From: Paratractidigestivibacter sp963605405
GTDB taxonomy: Bacteria > Actinomycetota > Coriobacteriia > Coriobacteriales > Atopobiaceae
Assembly: GCA_963605405.1 (NCBI GenBank)
Contig: CAVCUP010000002.1
Location: 1-64,000 of the forward strand
Length of the DNA: 64,000 nt
Reading direction: 5' to 3'
The first letter of the stretch is position 1. The number at the start of each line of letters is the position of its first letter. Made by a program: the position numbers and the translations under genes. Of the stretch, positions 1-9,068 are shown piece by piece. Under the pieces are notes generated by a model. It saw only the letters and a list, made by a program, of their open reading frames with translations. It was not told where the DNA came from and did no database searches.

Positions 1-60
1 CAGGGCGCGATGGGAGAGCCTCTTGCTGCGCGGCGCATTTCCAGGGCGTCCGACGCGCGT
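1..60. repeat. End of a 41-bp-unit repeat array (copy 1, truncated by window edge)
   Basis: The first bases match the right-hand (inverted) arm of the arrays at 4940-5335 and 11943-12235. They show an 'agggcgcg' segment, a degenerate TTACTG box (TTGCTG, 23-28) followed by GCGCGGCGC, and another 'agggcg'. Only one to one and a half units are visible, so the call rests on similarity to the two complete arrays. It lies about 70 bp upstream of the uxaC operator region, the same relative place as the other arrays. Confidence 0.55.
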
Positions 61-133
61 CGCGCCCCTCTTTCCGACGCCTCAACAATTCCTTCACGCC
101 CAAACTCCGCCAGCGGTATGATTCCTGCGCTGA

Positions 134-186
134 GTGAACGTTTATCCAAATTGAAGGTGAACGTTCACCCATAACCCTGCTACAAT
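134..186 (+). promoter_or_regulatory. uxaC operon promoter with LacI-type operators (palindrome I)
   Basis: A perfect 14-bp palindrome GGTGAACGTTCACC lies at 156-169. A degraded second copy, GTGAACGTTTATC, lies at 134-146. A -10-like TACAAT is at 181-186 and its -35 region would fall inside the palindrome. The even-length palindrome with a central CG is typical of LacI-family operators. The same motif recurs at 5348, 5432, 12404 and 31453. Binding by one of the two LacI proteins encoded at 30187-32760 is inference. Confidence 0.7.
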
Positions 187-247
187 CGCAACGGATTCGA
201 AACACCCGAAATCACGAAGCGCCTGCGGGCGCGGGGAGGAACGAGCG

Positions 248-1669
248 ATGAAGAACTTCATGGACGACAAGGACTTCCTGCTGAGCACGCCGACCGGCGA
301 GAAGCTCTTCCACGACTACGCGGAGGGCATGCCCATCGTCGACTACCACTGCCACATCTCCCCGCAGGAGATCTTCGAGAACAAGTCCTTCAAGTCCATC
401 ACCGAGGTCTGGCTTGGCGGCGACCACTACAAGTGGCGCCTCATGCGCGCCAACGGCGTGGACGAGCGCTACATCACCGGCGACGCCGACGACCGCGAGA
501 AGTTCCAGAAGTGGGCCGAGACCCTCGGCCGCTGCGTGGGCAACCCGGTCTTCGAGTGGAGCCACCTCGAGCTCAAGCGTTTCTTTGGCTATGAGGGCGT
601 TCTCAACGGCAACACCGCCCAGGAGGTCTGGGACCTCGCCAACGCCAAGCTCGCCACGCCCGAGTTCAGCTGCCGCGAGCTCATCAAGCGTTCCAACGTT
701 CGCATGATCTGCACCACCGACGACCCCGCCGACTCCTTCGAGTGGCACCAGAAGATCGCCGCCGACGAGTCCTTCGATGTCAAGGTCGTCCCGGCCATGC
801 GCCCCGACGCCGCCCTGCGCATCGAGCGCGGCCAGGAGTTCGCCGACTACATGAAGAAGCTCTCCGCCGTCGCCGAGCTGCCCGTGACCAACTATGACGA
901 GCTCAAGGCCGCCATCGCCAAGCGTTACGACTTCGTGGCCACCCTCGGCTGCGTCGCCTCCGACCACGCCCTCGACTACGTCATGTATGTTCCGGCCACC
1001 GACGAGGAGGTCGAGGCCATCTTCCAGAAGGGCCTCGCCGCCGAGCCGCTGACCGAGCACGAGGTCCTGCAGTACAAGACCGCCTTCATGCAGTTCGTCG
1101 CCGGCGAGTACGTCCGCCTCGGCTGGGCCATGCAGCTCCACTTCGGCTGCAAGCGCGACAACAACAAGCCCATGTTCGCCAAGCTCGGCCCCGACACCGG
1201 CTACGACTGCATCTCCAACTACACCCCGGCCGACCAGCTCGCCGACTTCCTGGGCTCCATCCAGCAGAAGACCGGCCTGCCCAAGACCATCCTCTACAGC
1301 CTGAATCCCTCCGACAACTGGATGATCGACACCGTCATGGCCTGCTTCCAGGAGGCCCCCGTCGCCGGCAAGATCCAGAACGGCTCCGCCTGGTGGTTCA
1401 ACGACAACGAGGTCGGCATGCGCGACCAGATGACCGCGCTCGCCAACGAGGGCGTCCTCGGCAACTTCGTGGGCATGCTCACCGACTCCCGCTCCTTCCT
1501 GTCCTACCCGCGTCACGAGTACTTCCGCCGCGTGCTCTGCGGCCTTGTGGGCGAGTGGGTCGAGGCCGGCAAGTACCCCGCCGACTTCGAGCTTCTTGGC
1601 GGCATCGTCAAGGACATCAGCTACAACAACGCGGTGCGCTACTTCAACATGCCGCTTGAGCTGGCCTAA
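248..1669 (+). CDS. uxaC: Glucuronate/galacturonate isomerase UxaC
   Basis: Uronate isomerase (473 aa) interconverts D-galacturonate and D-tagaturonate, and D-glucuronate and D-fructuronate, in the cytoplasm. It is the first step from galacturonate to KDG. The protein has the amidohydrolase-fold start of the family with a metal-binding YHCH motif (MPIVDYHCHISPQEI, about residues 29-43), and conserved stretches such as GGDHYKWRLMR and MQLHFGCKRDNN. Its length is normal for UxaC (about 470 aa). ATG 248 follows a GGGGAGGA ribosome site. It is the first gene of an operon with uxaB (94-bp gap) and uxaA, under an operator carrying palindrome I. Base composition and codon use match the neighbours. 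I am confident of the family; which uronate is preferred is inferred from the pectin context. Confidence 0.95.
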   Translation: MKNFMDDKDFLLSTPTGEKLFHDYAEGMPIVDYHCHISPQEIFENKSFKSITEVWLGGDHYKWRLMRANGVDERYITGDADDREKFQKWAETLGRCVGNPVFEWSHLELKRFFGYEGVLNGNTAQEVWDLANAKLATPEFSCRELIKRSNVRMICTTDDPADSFEWHQKIAADESFDVKVVPAMRPDAALRIERGQEFADYMKKLSAVAELPVTNYDELKAAIAKRYDFVATLGCVASDHALDYVMYVPATDEEVEAIFQKGLAAEPLTEHEVLQYKTAFMQFVAGEYVRLGWAMQLHFGCKRDNNKPMFAKLGPDTGYDCISNYTPADQLADFLGSIQQKTGLPKTILYSLNPSDNWMIDTVMACFQEAPVAGKIQNGSAWWFNDNEVGMRDQMTALANEGVLGNFVGMLTDSRSFLSYPRHEYFRRVLCGLVGEWVEAGKYPADFELLGGIVKDISYNNAVRYFNMPLELA

Positions 1670-1763
1670 TCAGCAAGAAACACTGCGGGGCCGCGTGCGT
1701 CTTCGGCCGCCGGCCCCGCGCCCTTATTGCCACCGACTTCCCAAACAAGAGGAGAGAACACCC

Positions 1764-3281
1764 ATGGATACCCTGAGCTACGCTACGCTCGAGAAGATCG
1801 GCTACGACGGCTACGTCCTTCCCAAGGACGCCCCCGAGAAGGTCCTGCAGTTCGGTGAGGGCAACTTCCTGCGCGCCTTCGTCGACCGCTTCTTTGACCT
1901 CGGCAACGAGGCCACCGGCTGGAACGGCAAGATCTGCATGGTCCAGCCCATCAGCGGCAACTACGGCTTCGCCGACGGCATCAACGCCCAGGACGACCTC
2001 TATACCGTGCTCGTCCGCGGCAAGCAGGACGGCGAGACCGTCGACGAGTCCCGCCTGATCAGCTCCTGCTCGCGCTGCGTGAACCCCTACCGCGCCGAGG
2101 ACTACGCCGAGATCATGAAGCTCGCCGCCTCCGACGACCTCGAGATCATCGTCTCCAACACCACCGAGGCCGGCATCGCCTACGACGACTCCTGCAAGGC
2201 CGACGACGAGCCGCCCGCGAGCTTCCCCGCCAAGCTCGCCCAGGTGCTGCACGCCCGTTGGGCCGCCGGCAAGCCGGGCGTGATCGTGCTCTCTTGCGAG
2301 CTCATTGACCACAACGGCGCTGAGCTGCTGCGCATTGTTAAGCAGCACGTGGCCGACTGGGGCTGGGAGGCCGAGTTCGACGCCTGGCTCGAGAACGACT
2401 GCACCTTCTGCACCACGCTCGTCGACACCATCGTCCCCGGCCGCATCCGCGACGCCGAGGAGGCCGCGCGCGTGGCCGAGCGCCTTGGCTACGACGATCC
2501 CTTCCTGGCCGTTCGCGAGCCCTTCCAGATGTGGGGCATCCAGGGCGACGAGTCGCTTAAGGAGAAGCTGCCCTTTACCAAGGCCGAGATTCCCGGCGTC
2601 TTCGTGACCCCTGACGTGACCCCGTACAAGAAGCGCAAGGTCCGCATCCTCAACGGCTCCCACACCTGCTTCGTGCCGGGCGCCTGGCTCGCCGGCTTCG
2701 ACATCGTGCGCGACTGCATGCACGACGACGTGGTCCGCGGCTTCATGAACCAGATGCTCTACGGCGAGTGCATCCCGACCCTGGCCGCCGACCTCGACGT
2801 CGAGGACTGCAAGGCCTTCGCCGCCGCCGTGCAGAACCGCTTCGACAACCCCTTCATCGACCACCAGCTGCTCTCCATCTGCCTGAACTCCACGGCCAAG
2901 TGGCGTGCCCGCGACCTGCCGACCCTCAAGGACTACGTTGCCTCCGAGGGCAAGCTCCCGCGCTGCCTCGCGACCTCGCTCGCCACGCTTATTGCCTTCT
3001 ACACCACCGGCCTCACCGGTCGCGAGGCCGACGGCCTGCACCTCACCCGTGCCGACGGCGCCTCCTACGTGGCCCAGGACGACGCTTTCGTGCTCGACTT
3101 CTACGCCGACCACGCCTCCGACTCCGATGCCGACCTCGTGCACGCCGTTCTTTCCAACGAGCAGATGTGGGGCGAGGACCTGACTCAGGTCGCCGGCCTC
3201 GAGGAGTTCGTCGCCGGTGCGCTCGCCGTCGTCCGCACCCAGGGCGCCAAGGCCGCTTACGCCGCCGCGCTCGCCGAGTAG
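1764..3281 (+). CDS. uxaB: Tagaturonate reductase UxaB (altronate oxidoreductase)
   Basis: NAD-dependent reduction of D-tagaturonate to D-altronate, second step of galacturonate catabolism. The 505-aa protein belongs to the long-chain mannitol dehydrogenase/UxaB family. Visible marks are the N-terminal VLQFGEGNFLRAFVDRFFD block (about residues 25-43), a central AREPFQMWGI-like segment, and the RKVRILNGSHTCFVPGAWLA block carrying the conserved Lys/Asn/His region. The frame stays open further upstream, but ATG 1764 is chosen because AGAGGAGAG sits 7 bases ahead and the protein then starts like other UxaB proteins. Fructuronate reductase (UxuB) is the alternative in this superfamily; the uxaC-uxaA neighbours favour UxaB. 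Confidence 0.92.
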   Translation: MDTLSYATLEKIGYDGYVLPKDAPEKVLQFGEGNFLRAFVDRFFDLGNEATGWNGKICMVQPISGNYGFADGINAQDDLYTVLVRGKQDGETVDESRLISSCSRCVNPYRAEDYAEIMKLAASDDLEIIVSNTTEAGIAYDDSCKADDEPPASFPAKLAQVLHARWAAGKPGVIVLSCELIDHNGAELLRIVKQHVADWGWEAEFDAWLENDCTFCTTLVDTIVPGRIRDAEEAARVAERLGYDDPFLAVREPFQMWGIQGDESLKEKLPFTKAEIPGVFVTPDVTPYKKRKVRILNGSHTCFVPGAWLAGFDIVRDCMHDDVVRGFMNQMLYGECIPTLAADLDVEDCKAFAAAVQNRFDNPFIDHQLLSICLNSTAKWRARDLPTLKDYVASEGKLPRCLATSLATLIAFYTTGLTGREADGLHLTRADGASYVAQDDAFVLDFYADHASDSDADLVHAVLSNEQMWGEDLTQVAGLEEFVAGALAVVRTQGAKAAYAAALAE

Positions 3282-3321
3282 CGCGAGCCGCCGAGAAACG
3301 CCTGGATAGGGGAGAGGGAAC

Positions 3322-4806
3322 GTGAACACCATTCAGATCAACCCGGCGGACAACGTCATCGTCGCGCTGTCGCCGCTGGCCGCGGGCACTGTCGTGGACG
3401 TTCCCGGCGTGGGGCCCGTCGCCGCCGCCGAGGACATCCCGCAGGGCCACAAGATGGCCGTCCGTGCCATCGCCGAGGGCGAGGACGTGATCAAGTACGG
3501 CCTGCCCATCGGCCACGTGACCGCCGACGTCGCCGCCGGCAGCTGGCTGCACACGCACAACGTGAAGACCAACCTCTCGGGCGAGGTCGAGTACAGCTAC
3601 CACCCCACGCACCCGGTCGTGGAGAGCGTCGAGCCCGAGTGCTTCGACGGCTTCCGCCGCGCCGACGGCCGCGCCGCCACGCGCAACGAGCTGTGGATTA
3701 TCCCCACGGTCGGTTGCGTGAACGAGGTCGCCCGCGCCATGTGCGAGGGCGCCCAGGACCTGGTGGGCGGCACGCTCGAGGGCGTCTATTACTTCCCGCA
3801 CCCCTTCGGTTGCTCCCAGACGGGCGCCGACCACGCCCAGACCCGTCGCCTGCTCGTGGCGCTTTCTCGCCACCCGAACGCCGCCGGTGTGCTCTTCCTG
3901 AGCCTCGGCTGCGAGAACTGTACGCACCAGCAGGTGCTCGACGAGCTTGGGGAGTACGATCACGAGCGCGTCCGCTTCCTTACCTGCCAGGACGTTGCCG
4001 ACGAGCAGGTCGAGGGCCACAGGATTCTCTCCGAGCTCGCCGACCTCGCAAAGAAGTCCGAGCGCGAGCCCATTCCCGCGAGCGAGCTCGTCATCGGACT
4101 CAAGTGCGGTGGCTCCGACGGCCTCTCCGGCATCACGGCCAACCCGACCATCGGCCGCGTGAGCGACATGGTCGTGGCCCGTGGCGGCACCTCCGTGCTC
4201 ACCGAGGTGCCCGAGATGTTCGGCGCCGAGTCTATCCTGCTCGACCGCTGCGTCGACGAGGACGTGTTCCGCGCGGCCTCCGACATGCTCAACGGCTTCA
4301 AGGACTACTTCATCAGCCACGGCGAGGTCGTCTACGAGAACCCGAGCCCCGGCAACAAGGACGGCGGCATCACCACGCTTGAGGACAAGAGCTGCGGCTG
4401 CGTCCAGAAGGGCGGCTCCGCGCCCATCGTCGACGTGCTTCCGTACGCCGGCCAGGTCAAGAAGCACGGCCTCAACATGCTCTGCGGCCCCGGCAACGAC
4501 ATGGTCTCTACCACGGCCCTCACCGCCGCCGGCTGCCACGTGATTCTCTTCTCCACCGGCCGCGGCACGCCGTTCGGCGCGCCGGCGCCCACGCTGAAGG
4601 TCTTTACCAACCAGCGTCTTTGCGACCACAAGGCCAACTGGATGGACTTCAACGCCGGCGTTGCTGCTACCGGTGAGGCCACGATCGACGAGGCTGCCCA
4701 GGGTCTTTGGCAGCTCGTGCTCGAGACAGCGAGCGGCAAGCTCACTTCGGCCGAGCGCCGCGGTTGCCACGAGATCAGCATCTGGAAGGACGGCGTCTGC
4801 CTGTAG
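3322..4806 (+). CDS. uxaA: Altronate dehydratase UxaA
   Basis: Dehydrates D-altronate to 2-keto-3-deoxy-D-gluconate (KDG), third step of the pathway. The 494 aa match the usual full-length enzyme. The N-terminal SAF domain (about residues 1-95, with a HTHNVKTNL segment) is followed by the UxaA catalytic domain with conserved Cys motifs (FGCSQTG, LGCENCTH, LKCGGSDG, SCGCVQKGG), in keeping with the metal-dependent enzyme family. Translation starts at GTG 3322 behind GGGGAGAGGG. It is the last gene of uxaCBA; a strong hairpin terminator follows at 4853. KDG then goes to KdgK and KdgA encoded at 33032-34811, a separate transcription unit. Confidence 0.95.
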   Translation: MNTIQINPADNVIVALSPLAAGTVVDVPGVGPVAAAEDIPQGHKMAVRAIAEGEDVIKYGLPIGHVTADVAAGSWLHTHNVKTNLSGEVEYSYHPTHPVVESVEPECFDGFRRADGRAATRNELWIIPTVGCVNEVARAMCEGAQDLVGGTLEGVYYFPHPFGCSQTGADHAQTRRLLVALSRHPNAAGVLFLSLGCENCTHQQVLDELGEYDHERVRFLTCQDVADEQVEGHRILSELADLAKKSEREPIPASELVIGLKCGGSDGLSGITANPTIGRVSDMVVARGGTSVLTEVPEMFGAESILLDRCVDEDVFRAASDMLNGFKDYFISHGEVVYENPSPGNKDGGITTLEDKSCGCVQKGGSAPIVDVLPYAGQVKKHGLNMLCGPGNDMVSTTALTAAGCHVILFSTGRGTPFGAPAPTLKVFTNQRLCDHKANWMDFNAGVAATGEATIDEAAQGLWQLVLETASGKLTSAERRGCHEISIWKDGVCL

Positions 4807-4852
4807 GTTGCATTTTCCTACGTGAGCGGCAGTTATTTGCGATGTGCATTTG

Positions 4853-4897
4853 CCCGCCCGCGGCAAGGGTCGAAGAGCCCTGCCGCGGGCGGGTTTT
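4853..4897 (+). terminator. Rho-independent terminator of uxaCBA
   Basis: CCCGCCCGCGGCAAGGG (4853-4869) pairs with CCCTGCCGCGGGCGGG (4878-4893), with one bulged A and an 8-base loop, followed by TTTT. It lies 47 bases after the uxaA stop. Confidence 0.85.
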
Positions 4898-4939
4898 GCG
4901 TTCGGGGGCGGGGATTGGTGTCCGGCGGTGGCTGCGCGC

Positions 4940-5335
4940 CCTGGAACCTCGCTGCCCAGTAACGGATGGCCGCCCTCCAGCCCTAAAACCTCGCTTCGCA
5001 GTAATGTGCAGCGCCCTCCAGCCCTGGAACCTCGCCGCGCAGTAATGTGCGCGGGCTTCCAGCCCTGGAGCTGCGCCGCCCAGTAATGCTCGGGGGCTTC
5101 CAGCCCTAAAACCTCGCCGCCCAGTAACGGCGGATTACTGGGCGGCGCGTTTACAGGGCGCGAGGGGCTTCTTCGTTACTGCGCGGCGCGCATACAGGGC
5201 GCGCACGCCACCCGCGTTACTGCGCGGCGCGCATACGGGGCTCGCGATCCGCTCTCGTTACTGGGCGGCGCGCATACGGGGCGCGACGGGCGCCCGCGCT
5301 GCTGGGCGGCGTGTTTTCGGGGAGCCCCTTCTTCG
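4940..5335. repeat. Mirror-image array of 41-bp units (copy 2)
   Basis: Five direct units on the left carry CAGTAA boxes at 4957, 4999, 5040, 5081 and 5122. Five inverted units follow with TTACTG at 5135, 5176, 5217 and 5258, and a degenerate box near 5299. Spacing is 41 bp (once 42). Each unit has a conserved core (about CCAGCCCTNNAACCTCGCCGCCCAGTAA) and a more variable spacer. The two arms could pair into one very long imperfect hairpin or cruciform. The stretch between the uxaA terminator and the promoter at 5402 contains only this array. Short open frames in it are repeat translations, not genes. Confidence 0.9.
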
Positions 5336-5347
5336 TTAAGATGCCCG

Positions 5348-5445
5348 AGTGAACGTTCACCGTACATCCACTACCGTTCACAGAGAACCCAAAACGCCCT
5401 CTTAACAACGTCCGTGTTGTCCGTATACTTAGGTTAACGTTCACC
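5348..5445 (+). promoter_or_regulatory. Promoter of the first GPH transporter with two palindrome I operators
   Basis: A -35 TTAACA (5402-5407) and -10 TATACT (5424-5429) are 16 bp apart. One operator, GGTTAACGTTCACC (5432-5445), covers the expected start of transcription. Another, AGTGAACGTTCACC (5348-5361), lies upstream, with a lone half site CCGTTCAC near 5374. An operator over the start plus an auxiliary upstream operator is a classical repressor layout and would allow looping (centres 84 bp apart, about eight turns). Confidence 0.75.
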
Positions 5446-5514
5446 TTCCAAACGATTAACACGTGGACGTAGGATGCGCCGTGACTTGGCGCCAACAAGG
5501 GAGAGGAAGTCTCG

Positions 5515-7074
5515 ATGTTCAAAAAGCTCGGAAAAAAGAGAAAGATCACATTCTGGACCCGCTTGGGCTTCGGTATGGGCGGCATGCTCAACTCCGGCGC
5601 GCTGACCTTCACCCACAGCTACATGGTCATGTTCCTGTCCACGGAGTGCGGCCTTTCGGGCGCTGAGGCAGCTGCCGTCGCCGCCGCCGCAGTGTACCTG
5701 AACGCGTTCCTCGCCCCGGTCCTCGGCTTCATCGCCGACAACTTCTATTCGACCGCCGTTGGTCGTAAGTTCGGTCGTCGTCGTTTCTGGCTGCTCATCG
5801 CTATCCCGATGATGATCGCTGAGCCGCTGATCTTCACGGTCACGCCGTTCGGCTTCCCGTACTACCTGTTCCTCTACATCGTGTACAACATCGCGTACAC
5901 CTTCGCCTCCTCCAACCTCGCGCCGCTCACCATCGAGATGACCGACGACTACGAGGAGCGCACCTACCTTACCGGCTTCAAGCACATCTTCGGTAACGTC
6001 TCCGGCTTCGCCATGGCCGCTCTGGTCGGCTTCGGCTTCGGTCTCTTCGGCGAGACCGGCCCCCAGCCCTACTTCATCATCGCGTCCATCAACGCCGCGA
6101 TCATGGCTATCTCCCTCATCGTCGTCTACTGCTCCACTTGGGAGCGTGGCCCCGAAGAGGTCGCCCAGGAGAAGATCGAGGGCGTTGGCCAGGCCGTCAA
6201 GAAGCTCGTCATCGACGTCCTTTCCACCTTCCGCAACCGTTCCTTCCGCAAGGTTCTCGCTCCGTACGCTTTCATGAAGCTCGCCGCTGCCTGCTGGTCC
6301 GCGTGCCTCTCGTTCTTCATCGTTTACTCCCTCGGTATCCCCAAGTCCTATGAGGCCGTCATGGAGATGCCTGGCAAGATCGTCGCCATCGTCTGCACCG
6401 TCGTCTGGGTCGCCTGGATGGCCAAGAAGGGCTTCCACAAGCCTTGGTACGTCTCCACGCTGGGCGCTGCCGCCTGCATCGTTGCCTACAACGTCTTCGC
6501 TGCCGGCAACATCATGGGTCTCTCCGACATGGCCCTCTCGATGATCGCCTACCCGATCATCTTCGCCATCTGGAAGTTCTTCTACGTCGGCTTCCAGTAC
6601 CTGCTCGACGTCCCCCTGAACTACATGCCCGACATCGACGAGCTCATCACGCTCCGTCGCCGCGAGGGCATCTACTCCGCCGCCCAGAAGTTCGTCGACC
6701 AGATCGTCTCCGCCTTCGCGACCTCCGCTTGGGCCTTTACCCTGGGCATCTGCGGCTTCATCCAGTCCTCCGGTAACTCCGCCGACATCGTGCAGCCCAC
6801 CTCCGTGCCCGTCTCCATCTGCGCCTTCATGCTGATCGGCTGCGCCGGCTGCTTCATCGTCGCCTGCGTCCTCGGCAAGACCATCCACATCGAGAAGGAG
6901 CAGTGCGACATGCTCTGTGCCGAGGTCAAGCGCGTCAAGGAGGGTGGCCTCATGGCCGACGTCAAGCCCGAGGTCAAGCAGCTCTGCGAGGACCTCTCCG
7001 GCTTCAAGTACGAGGAGTGCTTCGGCCACAACAACGTGGGCTACCAGGAGGATTCCGTCCAGGCCGCCGCGTAA
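5515..7074 (+). CDS. GPH-family sugar/oligogalacturonide:cation symporter (first copy)
   Basis: A 519-aa membrane carrier of the glycoside-pentoside-hexuronide (GPH, MelB-like) family with about 12 hydrophobic segments. The family mark is the early cytoplasmic loop region IADNFY followed by GRKFGRRRFW (about residues 75-97). It likely imports uronates or short pectin oligosaccharides with Na+ or H+. The C-terminal tail after the last membrane segment ends in an ECFGHNN-GY motif shared with the paralogue at 12487, so the two are close relatives. ATG 5515 has GGGAGAGGA upstream. It heads the pectinase operon 5515-11893 and is preceded by palindrome I operators. The substrate cannot be read from sequence; oligogalacturonide is inferred from neighbours. 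Confidence 0.85.
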   Translation: MFKKLGKKRKITFWTRLGFGMGGMLNSGALTFTHSYMVMFLSTECGLSGAEAAAVAAAAVYLNAFLAPVLGFIADNFYSTAVGRKFGRRRFWLLIAIPMMIAEPLIFTVTPFGFPYYLFLYIVYNIAYTFASSNLAPLTIEMTDDYEERTYLTGFKHIFGNVSGFAMAALVGFGFGLFGETGPQPYFIIASINAAIMAISLIVVYCSTWERGPEEVAQEKIEGVGQAVKKLVIDVLSTFRNRSFRKVLAPYAFMKLAAACWSACLSFFIVYSLGIPKSYEAVMEMPGKIVAIVCTVVWVAWMAKKGFHKPWYVSTLGAAACIVAYNVFAAGNIMGLSDMALSMIAYPIIFAIWKFFYVGFQYLLDVPLNYMPDIDELITLRRREGIYSAAQKFVDQIVSAFATSAWAFTLGICGFIQSSGNSADIVQPTSVPVSICAFMLIGCAGCFIVACVLGKTIHIEKEQCDMLCAEVKRVKEGGLMADVKPEVKQLCEDLSGFKYEECFGHNNVGYQEDSVQAAA

Positions 7075-7114
7075 GCTTCGAACGCTTCAAAGATCGTCAT
7101 AGCATTCCCTTGGA

Positions 7115-7154
7115 GGGGCCGTGCTGCCGAAAGCCGGCGGTGCGGCCCCTTTCT
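7115..7154 (+). terminator. Intercistronic hairpin after the first GPH gene
   Basis: GGGGCCGTGCTGCCG (7115-7129) pairs with CGGCGGTGCGGCCCC, with G-U pairs and a short loop, followed by a weak T run (TTTCTT). With the next gene on the same strand only 80 bp away, it more likely gives partial termination or protects the transporter mRNA end than a full stop. Confidence 0.55.
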
Positions 7155-7233
7155 TACAAACGATCGGGGCGCGGGGCCTGGAGTCCCGGAGCCCCTCGGC
7201 TAAATAGGCACTTCATCGTTTAAGGAGAGACAC

Positions 7234-8829
7234 ATGGAAACCAGCGTTATCTGGCGTTGTCCCCGCGCGGCCGTGATCGAGCTCGACGACGGCGGCTACT
7301 TCACCACCGAGGACACCTGGGAGGTCTTCGTCAACGACGAGCCCGCCGGCACCACCGACCGCATCGAGACCTACGTCGACGGCCTTGAGCCGGGCCGTCG
7401 CAACATCGTCCGCTTCGTCAACGGCGACCGTGAGCTCACCGTGGGCGTGACCACTCCGGACGAGACCTTCACCATCGACGTGCGCGACTGCGGCGCCAAG
7501 GGCGACGCCGAGCACGACGACACCACCAACATCCAGGCCGCGATCATGGCCTGCCCCAAGGGCGGGCGCGTGCTTATCCCCGCCGGCAGCTACCTGATCA
7601 AGTCCCTTTTCCTCAAGAGCGACATCAACATCGAGCTCGCCGAGGGCGCCCAGCTTCTGGCCCGCCACGACCGCGCGGCGCTCGCGTACCTGCCCCAGAC
7701 TCTGCACGGCAAGAAGGGCGACGGCTACGCCGGCTCCGGCATGGCGCCGATGGGCCGTTGGGAGGGCGAGAGCTTCTCGACCTACTGCTCCACCTTTACC
7801 GGCATGGGCGTCAAGAACGTCTGCATCTATGGCCGCGGAGCCATCGACGGCCAGACCGACTTCGCCGAGGACAACTGGTGGAACAAGGACTTCAAGAACA
7901 TCTACCGCCCGGAGGAGGGCCGCGAGGTCGCCCGCCCGCGCATGATCTTCCTGACTGAGTGCGAGAACGTCGCCATGGCCGGCTTCACCGTGCGCAACAG
8001 CCCGGCGTGGAATATCCACCCGATCCTGTGCGAGCACGTCGATGCCCTGTGCCTCTCCATCGAGGGCCCGAAGAACTCCCACAACACCGACGGCTTCGAC
8101 CCGGAGAGCTGCGGCTTCGTGCGCGTTCTCGGCTGCCACTTCTCCGTCGGCGACGACTGCATCGCCATCAAGAGCGGCAAGCTCGGCATCGAGCCTGAGC
8201 TGCGTCCCGCGATGCACGACATGGTCATCGCGCACTGCTACATGCACGACGGCCACGGCGCGGTCGTCCTGGGCTCCGAGGCCGCCGGCGGCATCAAGGA
8301 CCTCACCGTCTCCAAGTGCCTCTTTGAGCGCACCGATCGCGGCCTGCGCGTGAAGACGCGCCGCGGGCGCGGCAAGGACGCCGTGAACGAGGGCATCACC
8401 TTCGAGCACATCCGTATGGATCAGGTGCTCACCCCGTTTGTGGTCAACTCCTTCTACTTCTGCGACAAGGACGGCAAGACCGACTACGTGCAGGACCGCG
8501 GGCCGCTGCCCGTCGACGAGCGTACCCCGGGCTTCGGCGTCACGACCTTCCGCGACATCGAGGCCACGAACTGCCACGCGGCGGCCGCTTACATCACCGG
8601 CCTGCCCGAGAGCAAGGTTACGCGCCTTACCTTCGAGGATGTCCACGTCACCTTTGCCGAGGATGCTGAGCCGGCTGTGCCCGCGATGGCCTGCGGCGTC
8701 GAGCCGATGGTTCGCCAGGGCATCATCGCCCAGAACGTCAAGGTGCTCGACCTGCGCAACGTCGTGGTCGAGGGCCAGGACGGCGACGAGATGCAGTTGA
8801 CGAACGTCGACGAGGTCATCCGCGCCTAG
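7234..8829 (+). CDS. GH28 polygalacturonase-type pectin hydrolase
   Basis: A glycoside hydrolase family 28 beta-helix enzyme of 531 aa that hydrolyses galacturonic-acid linkages. All four GH28 signatures are present: NTDG (N284-T-D-G), GDDC with the paired aspartates D307/D308, the general H-G pair at H341-G342, and R372-V-K374. Residues about 1-75 form a short N-terminal beta-rich module of the type seen before GH28 domains in exo-acting bacterial enzymes. There is no signal peptide, so it should act in the cytoplasm on imported oligomers, probably releasing mono- or digalacturonate from chain ends. Start ATG 7234 follows AAGGAGAG. Whether it cuts homogalacturonan or rhamnogalacturonan cannot be decided here. 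Confidence 0.9.
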   Translation: METSVIWRCPRAAVIELDDGGYFTTEDTWEVFVNDEPAGTTDRIETYVDGLEPGRRNIVRFVNGDRELTVGVTTPDETFTIDVRDCGAKGDAEHDDTTNIQAAIMACPKGGRVLIPAGSYLIKSLFLKSDINIELAEGAQLLARHDRAALAYLPQTLHGKKGDGYAGSGMAPMGRWEGESFSTYCSTFTGMGVKNVCIYGRGAIDGQTDFAEDNWWNKDFKNIYRPEEGREVARPRMIFLTECENVAMAGFTVRNSPAWNIHPILCEHVDALCLSIEGPKNSHNTDGFDPESCGFVRVLGCHFSVGDDCIAIKSGKLGIEPELRPAMHDMVIAHCYMHDGHGAVVLGSEAAGGIKDLTVSKCLFERTDRGLRVKTRRGRGKDAVNEGITFEHIRMDQVLTPFVVNSFYFCDKDGKTDYVQDRGPLPVDERTPGFGVTTFRDIEATNCHAAAAYITGLPESKVTRLTFEDVHVTFAEDAEPAVPAMACGVEPMVRQGIIAQNVKVLDLRNVVVEGQDGDEMQLTNVDEVIRA

Positions 8830-8852
8830 CGGCGCGGGAAAACCGCCGGTTT

Positions 8853-8895
8853 GGGGCGGCGCGGCGAGCGCGACTTCGCCGCGCCGCCCCTTTTT
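8853..8895 (+). terminator. Rho-independent terminator after the GH28 gene
   Basis: GGGGCGGCGCGGCGA (8853-8867) pairs perfectly with TCGCCGCGCCGCCCC (8876-8890), followed by TTTTT. Confidence 0.88.
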
Positions 8896-8910
8896 GGAAG
8901 GCTTCGGACG

Positions 8911-9050
8911 AAAGTCTGATTTTTCGCACTTTAAAATCCGGTTCGCCGAGTAGCCAAGGGTCTGGCAGTGACGTTTGCCCAGTTGGCAGGGTTGCCTGGC
9001 TGGCAGGCTACTCAGCGGGTTCAGTTTTAATGTGCGAAAAGTCAGAGTTT
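8911..9050. repeat. Palindromic element A, MITE-like
   Basis: A 140-bp element whose 26-bp ends are inverted copies with a few mismatches (8911-8936 and 9025-9050; ends read AAAnTCTGAnTTTTCGCAC). An inner pair, GCCGAGTAGCC (8945-8955) and GGCTACTCAGC (9006-9016), is also inverted. It is related to the elements at 31559, 52642 and 57031. No transposase is encoded and no target duplication is clear. It fills the gap between the GH28 gene and the pectinesterase gene. Confidence 0.75.
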
Positions 9051-9068
9051 GATTTGTAGGGGGCTCGG

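Noticed and set aside
212..3332. Long open frames antisense to uxaC, uxaB and other genes
   Set aside because: They arise from strong G/C bias at third codon positions, have low-complexity Gly/Val/Leu-rich products and overlap well-supported genes.
4844..5367. Short open frames inside the repeat arrays encoding repetitive peptides
   Set aside because: They are translations of the 41-bp units in several frames, without ribosome sites or recognisable domains.
7077..7090. TTCGAACGCTTCAA after the first GPH gene as a rhamnose-type operator
   Set aside because: Only the right half matches TTGAAACGCTTCAA; it lies at a gene end and not at a promoter.
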